A stretch of 64,000 nucleotides of DNA from CAVUWL01 sp963787415 (GCA_963787415.1 CAWBCO010000002.1:744001-808000), one strand, 5' to 3'; positions 48,823 to 58,301 are shown, counted from the first letter of the stretch. Notes: generated by a model from the sequence alone, not told the origin. Numbers and translations are program-made.

Positions 48823-50970
48823 ATGACTCGTATCCGCCAGCAGAACGTGACCGCAGCGCAGTGGAGCTCTAACGGAGAGTCCCTCGGCGCACTCGACCTG
48901 ACCCAGCCTGAGAACGACGCCTTCGGCGCCAATGTCTTCTCCGTCGCCGTGCAGCGCGATCGTCTACCAGCCGACGTCTTCGAGAGGCTGCACTTGATCC
49001 TGGCCGGGGGAGAGGCACTTGATCCGGGCCTGGCCGATGCGGTCGCTGAAGCGATGAAGGAGTGGGCGCTGGAAAACGGTGCCACCCACTTCACCCACAT
49101 GTTCCAGCCGCTGACCGGCTCAACGGCCGAGAAGCACGACTCGTTCTTTGAGCCAGCCGGGGAGGGCACGGCCCTCGCCGGATTTTCTGGCAAGGAGCTG
49201 ATCCAGGGGGAGCCCGACGCCTCCTCCTTTCCGACCGGCGGTGTCCGGGCCACCTTTGAGGCTCGCGGTTACACCGCCTGGGATCCGACCAGTCCCGCCT
49301 TCATCCTCGAGAATCCCAACGGGGCGCTGCTTTGCATTCCGACCGCCTTCGCCTCCTGGACCGGCGAGGCGCTCGACGCAAAGATTCCGCTGCTGCGCTC
49401 GATGGACGCCCTCTCGCGTTCCGCGATCAAAGCTCTGCGCCTGCTCGGCGATTCCGATTCTCAGCGCGTCTTCACCACCGTCGGCGCGGAGCAGGAGTAC
49501 TTCCTGATCGATGAGCAGTACTACTTCGAGCGTCCCGATCTGATCTCCACCGGCCGCACGCTGTTCGGCGCCAAGCCGCCAAAGGGCCACGAGCTAGACG
49601 ATCACTACTTTGGTTCAATTCCCGAGCGGGTGCTGGCCTGCATGATGGAGTCGGAACTGGAGATGCGAAAGCTCGGCATCCCGGTCAAGACCCGCCATAA
49701 CGAGGTCGCCCCCGCCCAGTATGAGATCGCTCCGGTGTTTGAGAACTCAAACGTCGGCTCAGACCACCAGCAACTGATGATGCAGGTGCTGGAAAGCGTC
49801 GCCCGACGCTACGGGCTGATCTGCCTCCTGCACGAGAAGCCCTTCGCGGGGGTGAACGGCTCCGGCAAGCACAACAACTGGTCGATGGGGACAGATACGG
49901 GCACCAACCTGCTCGACCCCGGAGACACCCCGGCCGAGAACATCCACTTCCTGTTCTTCTGCGCGGCGGTGATCCAGGCCGTCAACAAGCACCAGGGCCT
50001 GCTGCGAGCATCGGTCGCCAACATCGGCCAGGATCACCGCCTTGGCGCCAACGAGGCACCGCCGGCGATCATCTCGATTTTTCTCGGCGGCGAGCTGGAA
50101 AAAGTCTTCGAGGCTGTGGTCAGTGGTGAGGGCGACCCCAACACGCCGGCCTCCTTCCTAGATCTCGGGGCGACAGTTCTGCCGTCGCTGCCCAAGCACG
50201 GTGGCGATCGCAATCGAACCTCCCCGTTTGCCTTCACCGGAAACAAATTCGAGTTCCGGGCACTCGGTTCGAGCATGTCCCTGGCCTTCCCCAATACCGT
50301 GCTCAATACGATTGTTGCCGAGGCGATCGACGAGCTGGCCGGTCAGCTAGAGACCAAGGTCTCAGGCGGGATGAGTGTCCCGGAGGCCGTGATCGAGGTT
50401 GTCAAAGACTCCTACTCTGCCAACAAGCAGGTCTGTTTCGGCGGTGATAACTACTCCGAGGAGTGGCATGCCGAGGCCGAGCGGCGGGGGCTGAAGAATC
50501 TCCGCACCACGCCAGACGCGCTGCCGGAGGTCTTGGAGGAGAAGTCAATCGCGGCTTTTGAGAACTATCAGGTTCTCTCAAAGCGCGAGCTTGAGTCACG
50601 CTATGACGTCTGGCTTGAGCAGTATGCGATCCGAGCCAACATCGAGGCCGAGGAGACCTTCTCAATCGCCCAGACGATGATCCTGCCGGCGGCGCTACGC
50701 CACCTCGCGCTCCTCAACGAGGCCGGCGTCTCGAGCCTGGAGGGAGAGGTTCGCGAGTTGGTCGATGAGCTGGTCGCCTCGCTCGGTGACTTGCAGGCCG
50801 CAAACGCCTACCCCGCCGACCTGGAGGGCCTGGAGTTGGCAGTCCATGCGCGCGACAAACAGATGGCCGCAATGACGGCGGTTCGCGCGGCGGCCGACAA
50901 GATGGAGAAGGTGGTCGCCGATGACCTTTGGCCGCTGCCGAAGTATGAGGAGATGCTTTTCATCAAGTAA
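48823..50970 (+). CDS. glnN: Type III glutamine synthetase
   Basis: 715 aa, the large GSIII size rather than the 440-470 aa of GSI. It condenses ammonium and glutamate with ATP. Diagnostic segments: NGATHFTHMFQPLTGSTAEK, TVGAEQEYFLIDEQYYFERP, KTRHNEVAPAQYEIAPVFE, HEKPFAGVNGSGKHNNWSMG and SPFAFTGNKFEFRALGSSMS. The C-terminal helical region specific to GSIII is complete. ATG at 48823. With amt 2.9 kb away the locus serves nitrogen assimilation. It is divergent from the HADH fusion gene across 231 bp. Confidence 0.95.
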   Translation: MTRIRQQNVTAAQWSSNGESLGALDLTQPENDAFGANVFSVAVQRDRLPADVFERLHLILAGGEALDPGLADAVAEAMKEWALENGATHFTHMFQPLTGSTAEKHDSFFEPAGEGTALAGFSGKELIQGEPDASSFPTGGVRATFEARGYTAWDPTSPAFILENPNGALLCIPTAFASWTGEALDAKIPLLRSMDALSRSAIKALRLLGDSDSQRVFTTVGAEQEYFLIDEQYYFERPDLISTGRTLFGAKPPKGHELDDHYFGSIPERVLACMMESELEMRKLGIPVKTRHNEVAPAQYEIAPVFENSNVGSDHQQLMMQVLESVARRYGLICLLHEKPFAGVNGSGKHNNWSMGTDTGTNLLDPGDTPAENIHFLFFCAAVIQAVNKHQGLLRASVANIGQDHRLGANEAPPAIISIFLGGELEKVFEAVVSGEGDPNTPASFLDLGATVLPSLPKHGGDRNRTSPFAFTGNKFEFRALGSSMSLAFPNTVLNTIVAEAIDELAGQLETKVSGGMSVPEAVIEVVKDSYSANKQVCFGGDNYSEEWHAEAERRGLKNLRTTPDALPEVLEEKSIAAFENYQVLSKRELESRYDVWLEQYAIRANIEAEETFSIAQTMILPAALRHLALLNEAGVSSLEGEVRELVDELVASLGDLQAANAYPADLEGLELAVHARDKQMAAMTAVRAAADKMEKVVADDLWPLPKYEEMLFIK

Positions 50971-50975
50971 GGCGC

Positions 50976-51164
50976 TCACTGAGAGGGCGGGTCTCGCGGC
51001 TCGCCCTCTCCTGCATCCTCCTCATCGGTATCGCGGACGGCGCGAATGATCAGGTACCCACCCCCCACCAGCCCGAGAATCGGGATTAGGGCGGCGCCCA
51101 CCACAGCTGGCCACGCCTCGAGTGCCACCAGCAGCGCGCTGTCCAAGCCGCCAACGATGATCAA
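50976..51164 (-). CDS. Small membrane protein, 62 aa
   Basis: One hydrophobic region (LLVALEAWPAVVGAALIPIL, continuing GLVGGGYLII), probably one long or two short membrane segments, is followed by an acidic tail (RDTDEEDAGEGEPRDPPSQ). Its start overlaps the metallophosphoesterase stop by 4 nt (51161-51164), so it is translated with it. Function unknown; the coupling suggests a membrane partner of that enzyme. Confidence 0.55.
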   Translation of the reverse strand: MIIVGGLDSALLVALEAWPAVVGAALIPILGLVGGGYLIIRAVRDTDEEDAGEGEPRDPPSQ

Positions 51165-52369
51165 ACCGGCATCCCGCTACCGCCAACCAGCGGATTGAGG
51201 TCGGCGAGCATCTCGATCAGGGTCGGCTCGGATTTCTGATCATCGATTAGGACAGCCGTGCCCGGCCAGGCGTAGCGTAGGTAGCGGGCATAGGCCCGGC
51301 GGGAACTGAGATCGGGCTCAAAAATCCATGAACCGGTGTTCCAGTAGCGGGTGCTCGACTCGCGATTTGAGCGAACGTCGGCCAGCGGTTGGTGGGTGTG
51401 GGCGAAGACGATCCTCTCAGTCTCGCGGTTCCAGCCAAGGTTCTCGACCACCTGGGCAAAGGCCTCTAGGGCGTGCTCTGAAGGGTCACTCGGCGAGACA
51501 ACGCTCGCCTCGGGATAGATCGGGTGCACCCCTGCCGCGCCGGACACCGGCTCTTCACGATGCTGGCGCTCGATCTCACCGCGCAGTACAGACTGGAAGT
51601 GCTCCTCACTGGGCAGCAACTCGGATTGATCGCGGTCGACTCGCTCGGCCGCCAACCGCCGCACCCCGCGTAGCGGACCGGAGAGGGCCGAAACTAGCCG
51701 GCCAAGGCGCTGCACCGAACGGAAGACGCTCTGCTGAGCGTGGGTACCCTGCGGCATCTGAGCAGCTATATAGAGCCACTCGGTGAGGAGGGTGATCACC
51801 GACTCATAGTCGCCGATTGCCCGCGGCTCCTCCGGGCCCCCGGCAGCAATTGCCCAAAGGGTCCTGGTCAACAGGCGAGCCCCCCGCGAGCCCGAGAGGC
51901 GAGCGTGCGGGTCGAGGTAGTGTCCATGTGTGCAAAGGACATTCGCAAACGCGTACGTGGGGTAGGCGATCTCGATCTCGACCGCGGGCAAACGACGCTT
52001 GAGAAAGGCCTGAAAGTAGCTCGGTCCGGGCCGGAATTCGTCAGGATCAGAGCTGGCAGTGCCGGTGGCGATCTCGATCTCGCGTCGCTCCTCGACGCCT
52101 CGGTGGATCAGGTGATGGTCGTGATTGCCTGCGATGAAAACGAGCCGCCTGCCGACCAGCTTTTCGCCAAGTAGGCGAAGCAAACCATCGGCGGAGTCAA
52201 GGGCATCAGCGAGCGAGCCGAAAAGAAAATCGAAGAGGTCGCCAAGGAAGATCAGCTCATCGACTTCCTCCAGGTGCGGCGCCAGCCGTTCCAAGAAGAA
52301 CTCCTCGCGGAGCAGATCGCGCCCCGTCCAGGCGCCGAAGTGAGTGTCGGAGATGACCAGCGCTCGCAT
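51161..52369 (-). CDS. Calcineurin-like metallophosphoesterase
   Basis: 402 aa. Metal-binding motifs in order: VISDTHFGAW (D-x-H), IFLGDLFDF (GD), FIAGNHDHHL (GNHD) and CTHGHYLDPHARL (GH-x-H), with a late FAHTHQPLAD (GHTH-type). It cleaves phosphoester bonds; UDP-diacylglucosamine hydrolase (LpxH)-like enzymes have a similar opening but this one is much longer, with a helical insert between about 195 and 325. Substrate unknown. It is followed by the coupled small membrane protein. Confidence 0.8.
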   Translation of the reverse strand: MRALVISDTHFGAWTGRDLLREEFFLERLAPHLEEVDELIFLGDLFDFLFGSLADALDSADGLLRLLGEKLVGRRLVFIAGNHDHHLIHRGVEERREIEIATGTASSDPDEFRPGPSYFQAFLKRRLPAVEIEIAYPTYAFANVLCTHGHYLDPHARLSGSRGARLLTRTLWAIAAGGPEEPRAIGDYESVITLLTEWLYIAAQMPQGTHAQQSVFRSVQRLGRLVSALSGPLRGVRRLAAERVDRDQSELLPSEEHFQSVLRGEIERQHREEPVSGAAGVHPIYPEASVVSPSDPSEHALEAFAQVVENLGWNRETERIVFAHTHQPLADVRSNRESSTRYWNTGSWIFEPDLSSRRAYARYLRYAWPGTAVLIDDQKSEPTLIEMLADLNPLVGGSGMPV

Positions 52370-52405
52370 CAGCGCCGAGTCTAGGCCGGTCGAGGCGCAG
52401 GGGAG

Positions 52406-53866
52406 TCAGGGCGAGCTCGGAATCAACGCCTTGGAGCGTCTCTTCTGAACCCGCATCCGCAGCCCCCCATCGGGGGAAAGGGTGGGCATCTGGCGGACCG
52501 TCATCGTGCGACCGGGCATCGCATCCAAGCGCAATCGCTGCAACAGCATCGTCGCCACCAGCTTCACCTCGGTTTGACCAAATCGCTTACCGATGCAGAT
52601 CCGCTGCCCACCGCCGAACGGTACGTAGGCGCCCCTTGGGAGGGCCGCCTTGCCCTCGCGGGTGAAACGCTCAGGGATGAAGGCCTCGGGATCGGGGAAG
52701 ACCGACGGAATCCGGTGACTGGCCCAGGAGCAGTAATTGACGTAAGCGCCCCTGGGAACCGTATAGCCGCCGAACTCGAACTGCCGCACAGCGCGTCGGG
52801 GACCAATCCAAGCAGGGGGATAGAGGCGCAGTACCTCGTCGAGAACCATGTCTAGATATGGCATCCCGTTCTCAAGCTGATCGACACTCGGTGCAGCGCC
52901 CGCGAGCACACGATCTTGCTCCTCGCAGATCCTCGCCAGCACCCCGGGGTGTCGAGCGAGCAGGTACATCATGAAGGTCAGGGTCGAAGTGGCCGTGTCA
53001 TGACCAGCGAACATCAGAGTCATCACCTGGTCGCGTACCTCACGGTCGGTGAAGGCCTCCCCCATCTCGCCTCTGGCTCCGAGCAGAAGGCTGAGAATGT
53101 CGCGACTGGCTGGATCGGGTGATTTGCGCCGGCGCGCGATCTCGCCGAAGACGATCTCATCAAGCACGGCTCGTGAGTTGACCATCTTGCGCCAGGGGGA
53201 CCCCGGTCCGCGCAGCAGCCGCAGCGCAAAATCGATCCCGTAGAAACTCAGGGCGCGCTCGAATTGCTCGGCCGCGAGGGCACCCTTTCCGGCACCATCG
53301 GGGTCGAGCCCGAGCAGCGCGCGCATCGCGATCCGCATTGCAAGGTTGCGCATCCAGTCATAGAGGTCGACGACATCGCCGTTGCCCAACTGGGAGATCG
53401 CAGCCTCGGCCTCGACTCCCATCGACTCCAACATCGCGGTTACCTGCTCACGGTGAAAGGCGGGCATCATGATCGCCCGAGCACGATCATGATAGGCGTC
53501 ATCAATGGTCAGGAGACCGTCGCCAAGGAGGGGGATGAGATCGCCAAAGCTGCCCTCGCGCCAGTGGAAGTTCTCGGGGTGAGCGACGGTGACGTAATGG
53601 TTGGCCTCCGGTCCAAGCATAAAAACGCTGCGGGTGTGAAGGACGCGGAGGCTGAAGATCGGCCCATGTGCCTCATAACAGGAGAGGAGGATCGGCAAGG
53701 GATCGCGAACGATCTGGCGAGTGCGAGCAATGCTGAAGTCGCAAGGTCCCGGTGGGAAGCTGCCTCGGCCGCGGAACTCGGTGAGCAGATCATCGGCCAG
53801 TCGCCGAAACGGGTTGGCTGAGAACCGCTTTGGGCGGGCAACTTGGACTGGGGCCTCAACTGCCAT
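52406..53866 (-). CDS. Cytochrome P450
   Basis: 486 aa from ATG at 53866; ten further codons upstream are open. The I-helix oxygen-activation motif AGHDTATST, the K-helix ExxR in DEVLRLYPPAW, and the heme loop FGGGQRICIGKRFGQTEV with the cysteine ligand are all intact. The N-terminus has no membrane anchor, so it is a soluble bacterial P450. The sequence type (PRGAYVNYCSWASHRI, RITG-like region) resembles CYP enzymes acting on fatty acids or terpenoids. No ferredoxin gene is adjacent. It converges on nothing and stands 45 bp from the rlmN stop. Confidence 0.93.
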   Translation of the reverse strand: MAVEAPVQVARPKRFSANPFRRLADDLLTEFRGRGSFPPGPCDFSIARTRQIVRDPLPILLSCYEAHGPIFSLRVLHTRSVFMLGPEANHYVTVAHPENFHWREGSFGDLIPLLGDGLLTIDDAYHDRARAIMMPAFHREQVTAMLESMGVEAEAAISQLGNGDVVDLYDWMRNLAMRIAMRALLGLDPDGAGKGALAAEQFERALSFYGIDFALRLLRGPGSPWRKMVNSRAVLDEIVFGEIARRRKSPDPASRDILSLLLGARGEMGEAFTDREVRDQVMTLMFAGHDTATSTLTFMMYLLARHPGVLARICEEQDRVLAGAAPSVDQLENGMPYLDMVLDEVLRLYPPAWIGPRRAVRQFEFGGYTVPRGAYVNYCSWASHRIPSVFPDPEAFIPERFTREGKAALPRGAYVPFGGGQRICIGKRFGQTEVKLVATMLLQRLRLDAMPGRTMTVRQMPTLSPDGGLRMRVQKRRSKALIPSSP

Positions 53867-53941
53867 CGCCAAGATGCTAGTTGGCTGCACAGCCAAACCT
53901 CGCCCGCTCCCTATCCCGACCCAGCGCCTGGCCCTCTGCGC

Positions 53942-54919
53942 TCACCGCGTGGCGGCAAGCTGCCCGCAGGCGGCGTCGATGTCACGACCCCGGGTAAGAC
54001 GAACGGTTGCGGTGAGCCGATGCTCGGCGAGAATCATACGGAATCGCTCGATCTGGGCAGGGGAGGAACCACGATAGGCACCGGTCGGGTTGTAGGGGAT
54101 CAGGTTGACCTTGTAGAGGCTGGGGTCGAGCAGGTCGGCGAGTTCGCGCGCCTGCTGGAGGCCGTCGTTTACGTGCTCGAGCATCACGTACTCGACGAAG
54201 ACCTTGAGCCGTCGTCGCGACTGATAGCGCTCGCAGGATGCGAGCACCTCGGCCAACGGATAACGGTCGTTTACGGGCATTAGCTGTGAGCGGAGGCGAT
54301 CGTTGGGAGCGTGCAGGGAGAGGGCAAGGCGAACCGGCATCTCAATATCACCGAGGCGTTCGATCCCCGGAACCCAGCCGACCGTGGAGATCGCCGTACG
54401 TCGGTTGGTAACGCCGAGATCGGGGAGTTGCGCGCAGGCGTCGAGCACCGCGTCGAGGTTCATCATCGGTTCCCCCATCCCCATGAAAACGACGTGGTCG
54501 ATCGTTTCGCTCCGGCGAAAGTGAAGCGCCTGATCGAGGATCTCATCGACGCTGAGATTGCGCCCATAGCTCATTTGGCCTGTGGCGCAAAAGGAGCAGG
54601 TCAGCGGGCAGCCCGACTGGGAGGAAAGACAGACCGACCGACGTCCGTCGCGATAGCGCATCAATACGGCCTCGATCGGACGCCCCTCGGTGGTGTGAAA
54701 GAGCGCCTTTACCGTGCCATCGTTGGATCTGACCTCCTCAGCTACCGCAAGGGTTGAAAGCGGTATCTCCTCAGCGAGCCGCCCGCGCAGTGGCGCGGGC
54801 AGGTCGGTCATCTCCTCAAAAGACCGAGCTCCACGCGCGATCCAAGCCCATACCTGAGAGGCTCGATAGTCGGGCTCTCCGGCATCCTCGAGAGCCCCCT
54901 GAAGCAGCGCGCGGTCCAC
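53942..54919 (-). CDS. rlmN: Dual-specificity 23S rRNA/tRNA adenine C2-methyltransferase
   Basis: 325 aa. A radical-SAM enzyme that methylates A2503 of 23S rRNA and A37 of some tRNAs. The cluster motif is CPLTCSFCATG (CxxxCxxC). SSQSGCPL, VVFMGMGEPMMNLDAVL, ISTVGWVPGIERLGD and SLHAPNDRLRSQLMPVN are typical, and the resolving cysteine is expected in the C-terminal DIDAACGQLA. The N-terminal HhH-like segment (YRASQVWAWIARG) is present. It starts 27 nt beyond the stop of the YdeI-like gene on the same strand. Confidence 0.95.
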   Translation of the reverse strand: MDRALLQGALEDAGEPDYRASQVWAWIARGARSFEEMTDLPAPLRGRLAEEIPLSTLAVAEEVRSNDGTVKALFHTTEGRPIEAVLMRYRDGRRSVCLSSQSGCPLTCSFCATGQMSYGRNLSVDEILDQALHFRRSETIDHVVFMGMGEPMMNLDAVLDACAQLPDLGVTNRRTAISTVGWVPGIERLGDIEMPVRLALSLHAPNDRLRSQLMPVNDRYPLAEVLASCERYQSRRRLKVFVEYVMLEHVNDGLQQARELADLLDPSLYKVNLIPYNPTGAYRGSSPAQIERFRMILAEHRLTATVRLTRGRDIDAACGQLAATR

Positions 54920-54946
54920 CCAGCGAGTGTAGGGCGAGCGCCCTCC

Positions 54947-55522
54947 CTACTCGTGGATCTTTTCTTCTCGAGCAAGCATCGCAACGAACCTACCCAGCCG
55001 CCGCACCCGTGTCTCAGATTTTCTAGCCTCCTCTAGCCGGTAGATGATCGCGTAGCGGTTGGCGCTATCGAGGCTCGAAAAGAAGTCGGCTGCGGCCTTG
55101 TTAGCGTCGAGCTCGCGTTGCAGATCAGCCGGAACCCGGGCGGTTCGTTGACCCTCATATGCCGCCTGCCAGCGACCGTCGACCTTGGCGGCTTCGACCT
55201 GGGAAAGCCCCGCGGGGCGCATCTTAGCCGTCGCGATCAGCTCCTCGGCCTTCTCTCGATTGATCCGAGACCATCTCCCCCGCGCCCGCCGGGGCGTAAA
55301 CCGCTGCAGGAAGTAGCGCTCGTCAAATCGCCGCTTTTGGCTATCGATCCAGCCAAAGCAAAGAGCCAACTCAAGAGCCTCAGCATAGGTCACGGCGCTT
55401 CCCGCCGATCCCTTCTTGGCGATCTTCAGCCAAACACCGGCCGAGACGGCATGGTTCTCCTCGAGCCAAGTCTCGAAATCGGCGGCCGAGGCAAATAGTG
55501 CTACTGCGAGTTCATTGGGCAC
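54947..55522 (-). CDS. YdeI/OmpD-associated-family protein
   Basis: 191 aa. The sequence follows the YdeI family: FETWLEENHAVSAGVWLKIA, VTYAEALELALCFGWIDSQK, FLQRFTPRRARGRWSRINRE, DLQRELDANKAAADFFSSLD and the closing EARKSETRVRRLGRFVAML. Members have been linked to peptide or bacteriocin resistance and to DNA-nicking-independent stress roles, but the molecular activity is not established. It lies just upstream of rlmN on the same strand. A 259-bp gap precedes it in which I find no gene. Confidence 0.75.
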   Translation of the reverse strand: MPNELAVALFASAADFETWLEENHAVSAGVWLKIAKKGSAGSAVTYAEALELALCFGWIDSQKRRFDERYFLQRFTPRRARGRWSRINREKAEELIATAKMRPAGLSQVEAAKVDGRWQAAYEGQRTARVPADLQRELDANKAAADFFSSLDSANRYAIIYRLEEARKSETRVRRLGRFVAMLAREEKIHE

Positions 55523-55781
55523 CGGATCGGGTCAGAGTTCAGGTCGGGCTGAGCGGGGACGGGCTCCGCGACAAGCGCCGAGCAAAGGTCCGAGAAGCGG
55601 AGCCTCCCGCCGCGCTGGTGGAGCAATTCGCCTCGCCAGTCGACGCGCTCCAGCCTGCCGCGATCCCGTCGATGACCAGCTTCCGCAGCTCTCATAGCAG
55701 CGGCGCGCCAGGGTGCGGTCCGCGGCGCCAATGGCCCTTTCTGCTCTCTGACCCGCATGTCGGCGATCTGAACTTCAAGCT

Positions 55782-56618
55782 CTAGCTGCCAAAGAGATGA
55801 TTGGCCTCGGCGTAGGGGATGGTTGGCTCCATCATTGACTGATAAGTTCCTGCGCCGAGCAGCTCCCGACCCATTCGCCGCGCCAATGCGAGCGCCGCCC
55901 GCGATGGAGATGAACCTGTGCTTAACCGCTTCACACCGAGTCGATAAAGCGCCTTGATCGGCGGGGTCCCGGGGGCAGCGAGGACATTGAGAGGCGCTGA
56001 CACCGAACCCACCAGGAGGCGGATCTGGTCTGGGTCAACGAGGCGGGGAAGGAAGACCCCGTCGGCGCCGGCGGCGGCATAGGCGCGCAAGCGCTCGATC
56101 GCCAGCTCAACGCGCCCCTCGCCCTCGCCGTCAAGCAGGAAGGCATCGCTGCGCCCATTTATATAAAGATTCAAGCCGCAGTCCTCAGCCGCCGCTCGAG
56201 CCGCGCCAAGACGCTCGCACTGCGCGCCGAGGTCGCGCAAAGCAAGCGTCTCACCTTCAGCCGCATCCTCGATGTTGATCCCAACGGCTCCCGCTTCGAT
56301 TACCGCCCTCACGGTTTCTGCCACCTGGCCGGGGGTTTGCCCGTAGCCGCTCTCGATATCGGCAGATACGGGCACCTCACAGGCGGATGCGATTCGGGCA
56401 ATAGCCTCGATCATTGACTCGCGGTCTAGTTCACCATCTGCCCGACCTTGGCTATAGGCGACTCCGGCACTGGTGGTGGCAAGAGCCCGACACCCCTCGG
56501 CTTCGAAAATTCGGGCACTGCCGACGTCCCAAGCATTGAGCAGGCAGAGCACTTCGTCTTCGCGATGCAGCTGCTGAAAACACCGCGCCTTGCGATCGAG
56601 GTTGGTGGGAGCCACCAA
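55782..56618 (-). CDS. Isocitrate lyase / PEP mutase-family enzyme
   Basis: 278 aa. A PEP-mutase-type TIM barrel: LLNAWDVGSARIFEAEGCRA, ATTSAGVAYSQGRAD, VSADIESGYGQTPGQVAETV (metal and substrate Asp), INIEDAAEGE, LYINGRSDAFLL (in place of the more usual ARTDA) and ADGVFLPRLVDPDQI. The catalytic-loop cysteine of true isocitrate lyases (KKCGH) is absent, as in methylisocitrate-lyase-like and oxaloacetate hydrolase-like relatives. Substrate unknown. A monocistronic gene by spacing. Confidence 0.8.
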   Translation of the reverse strand: MVAPTNLDRKARCFQQLHREDEVLCLLNAWDVGSARIFEAEGCRALATTSAGVAYSQGRADGELDRESMIEAIARIASACEVPVSADIESGYGQTPGQVAETVRAVIEAGAVGINIEDAAEGETLALRDLGAQCERLGAARAAAEDCGLNLYINGRSDAFLLDGEGEGRVELAIERLRAYAAAGADGVFLPRLVDPDQIRLLVGSVSAPLNVLAAPGTPPIKALYRLGVKRLSTGSSPSRAALALARRMGRELLGAGTYQSMMEPTIPYAEANHLFGS

Positions 56619-56990
56619 GTAAGCCTACGGCTAGTCCCAGCGTCAGCAAAGCCGATTGGTGTGGTCCAGCCGGAGCCAAGACAGACCCTTGTCGCTTCCG
56701 CCAGGCGGCGCGACCATCACTACCTCCACGACGATCCGGCAATGCCAGCGACAGCGCAACCTGGACGGGTTGGCGAGATGTTTGAAGCGCCCGCTTCCAC
56801 GCATTGCAAAGCGGAGGTGCGCAAGCGGAGCCAGCTTGATTTCTCAGCCGGATCGCCCGGACCGGTCTCTTCGCGCCGGGCGAGGAGGACGACGCCGACC
56901 GCTAAATTCAAGCTACCCGGCGGATCGGGTCCTCCGGGCGGTTATGGTCATGGACCCGGTGCGTAACCCGCCAACCCCAAGGAGGCTCAG
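56619..56990. other. Intergenic stretch before the PPOX oxidoreductase
   Basis: No convincing gene; short frames on both strands have no recognisable product. The right end carries AAGGAGG 5 nt before the ATG at 56991. The stretch should hold the divergent promoters of the PEP-mutase-like gene and the PPOX gene. Confidence 0.4.
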
Positions 56991-57389
56991 ATGGCAGACA
57001 TCCCCGCAGAGGCCCAACACCTGCTCGGTGGGAAGAACTTCGCCCATGTTGCGACGGTGATGGAGGACGGCTCACCACAGGTCTCCCCCGTCTGGGTGGA
57101 CTCAGAGGACGGCCTCGTCATCTTCAATACAGCCGAGGGCCGGCTGAAGCCCAAGAACCTGCGCCGCGATCCCCGCGTAGCAATCTCAATCACCAATCCC
57201 GAGAACCCATACGAGAGCCTGCTGATCCGTGGCAGGGCGGTCGAGCTGACCCACGAGGGGGCCGACGCGCATATCGATGCGCTCGCCAATCGCTACATGG
57301 GCGTCGATGAGTATCCGATGCGCCAGCCTGGCGAAGAGAGGGTCATCGTCAAGATTGAGCCCGAACGCGTCCAGCACATGAATCCGTAG
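56991..57389 (+). CDS. PPOX-class F420/FMN-dependent oxidoreductase
   Basis: 132 aa, a split-barrel flavin-reductase-like protein. NFAHVATVMEDGSPQVSPVW, LVIFNTAEGRLKPKNLRRDP and VAISITNPENPYESLLIRGR are the usual family segments of the F420-binding PPOX/FDOR-B group of actinobacteria. It transfers hydride between F420 or FMN and an unknown partner. The start is fixed by a perfect AAGGAGG 5 nt upstream. It stands alone between the PEP-mutase-like gene and a TetR gene. Confidence 0.85.
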   Translation: MADIPAEAQHLLGGKNFAHVATVMEDGSPQVSPVWVDSEDGLVIFNTAEGRLKPKNLRRDPRVAISITNPENPYESLLIRGRAVELTHEGADAHIDALANRYMGVDEYPMRQPGEERVIVKIEPERVQHMNP

Positions 57390-57602
57390 GTCACTCGCGT
57401 ACCGATTTCAGAGACGTGCGGGGGCCAAATACGGCCTCGCCCGAGGCCCAACCCTGCTCGTCGTGCTCGACAGGACCCCTCCTCGCGCTTCCCGGGGCTC
57501 GGGACCGGCCAAACCTAGCGCCAACCATCGAACCACAGCGATCGAGTTCGGCTTCATCGAAGTCGCCCCCAGCCCGGCCGATCGTTCCCTCCCAGCGGGC
57601 GC

Positions 57603-58202
57603 TCAGGCGGGAACCTCTTCCAGTCGAGCCTTGATCGTCTCGCGCGCGTACTCAAAGACCCGTCGATCTCCGGAAAGTCGAAATCTCGAGTTGGCCCCAA
57701 TCACGACCGCGTAGAGCTCGAAGGCGAGTCGCGGAGGATCGGCGACACCTGCAAGGCGAGACTGGCGCTCCAGCTCGCCCAACCATGCCTCAAGCGCGCC
57801 AGCGATCGCGTCTCGGACCGGCCCCGGCCGATCGTCGTACTCTGCCGAGGTGGCAGCCCAAAAGCAGCCGCCTGAGTATGTGTCTCGATCGAGATGCGCC
57901 AAATAGGCATCGAGGAGGGCGTGCAGACGGGGAGAACCCTCGCCGGCCGCGGCGGCAGGCTCGATTACCTCGGCGGCAAAGTGGCGTGCCGCCGCGGCGA
58001 CGGTCTCAAGCTGCAACTCCTGCTTGGAGCCGAAGTGACCGAAGAGGCCGCTCTTGCTCATTTTCAACTCGGCAGCGAGGCGCCCGATGCTGAGGCCGCC
58101 GAGTCCCTCGACCGAGGCGATGTCGACAGCCCGGTCAAGGATCGCGGCCCGCGTCTGAATCCCCCGAGCGCTTGGCCCCCGCCTTTGAACTCCAACGCTC
58201 AC
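57603..58202 (-). CDS. TetR-family transcriptional repressor
   Basis: 199 aa. The N-terminal helix-turn-helix (TRAAILDRAVDIASVEGLGG, LSIGRLAAELKMSKSGLFGH, FGSKQELQLETV) is clear; the C-terminal ligand domain (LDAYLAHLDRDTYSGGCFWA) matches the TetR_C group with a conserved GGC(F) segment. The ligand is unknown. It is divergent from the cupin gene, and a perfect 16-bp palindrome at 58224-58239 lies between them, most likely its operator. Expect autorepression. Confidence 0.9.
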   Translation of the reverse strand: MSVGVQRRGPSARGIQTRAAILDRAVDIASVEGLGGLSIGRLAAELKMSKSGLFGHFGSKQELQLETVAAAARHFAAEVIEPAAAAGEGSPRLHALLDAYLAHLDRDTYSGGCFWAATSAEYDDRPGPVRDAIAGALEAWLGELERQSRLAGVADPPRLAFELYAVVIGANSRFRLSGDRRVFEYARETIKARLEEVPA

Positions 58203-58223
58203 GCTCGAAGCCTAGCAACGTAA

Positions 58224-58239
58224 GCACGAACGTTCGTGC
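58224..58239. promoter_or_regulatory. Perfect 16-bp palindrome, likely TetR operator
   Basis: GCACGAACGTTCGTGC is a gapless perfect palindrome 22 bp from the TetR start and 63 bp from the cupin start. Size, symmetry and place between the divergent genes are those of a TetR-family operator. The binding itself is inferred. Confidence 0.75.
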
Positions 58240-58301
58240 GAATCGAATAGGATCGCCCAATCCAGGGCCCGACCGGGTCAAATTCGCTTCAAGGAGGACT
58301 G

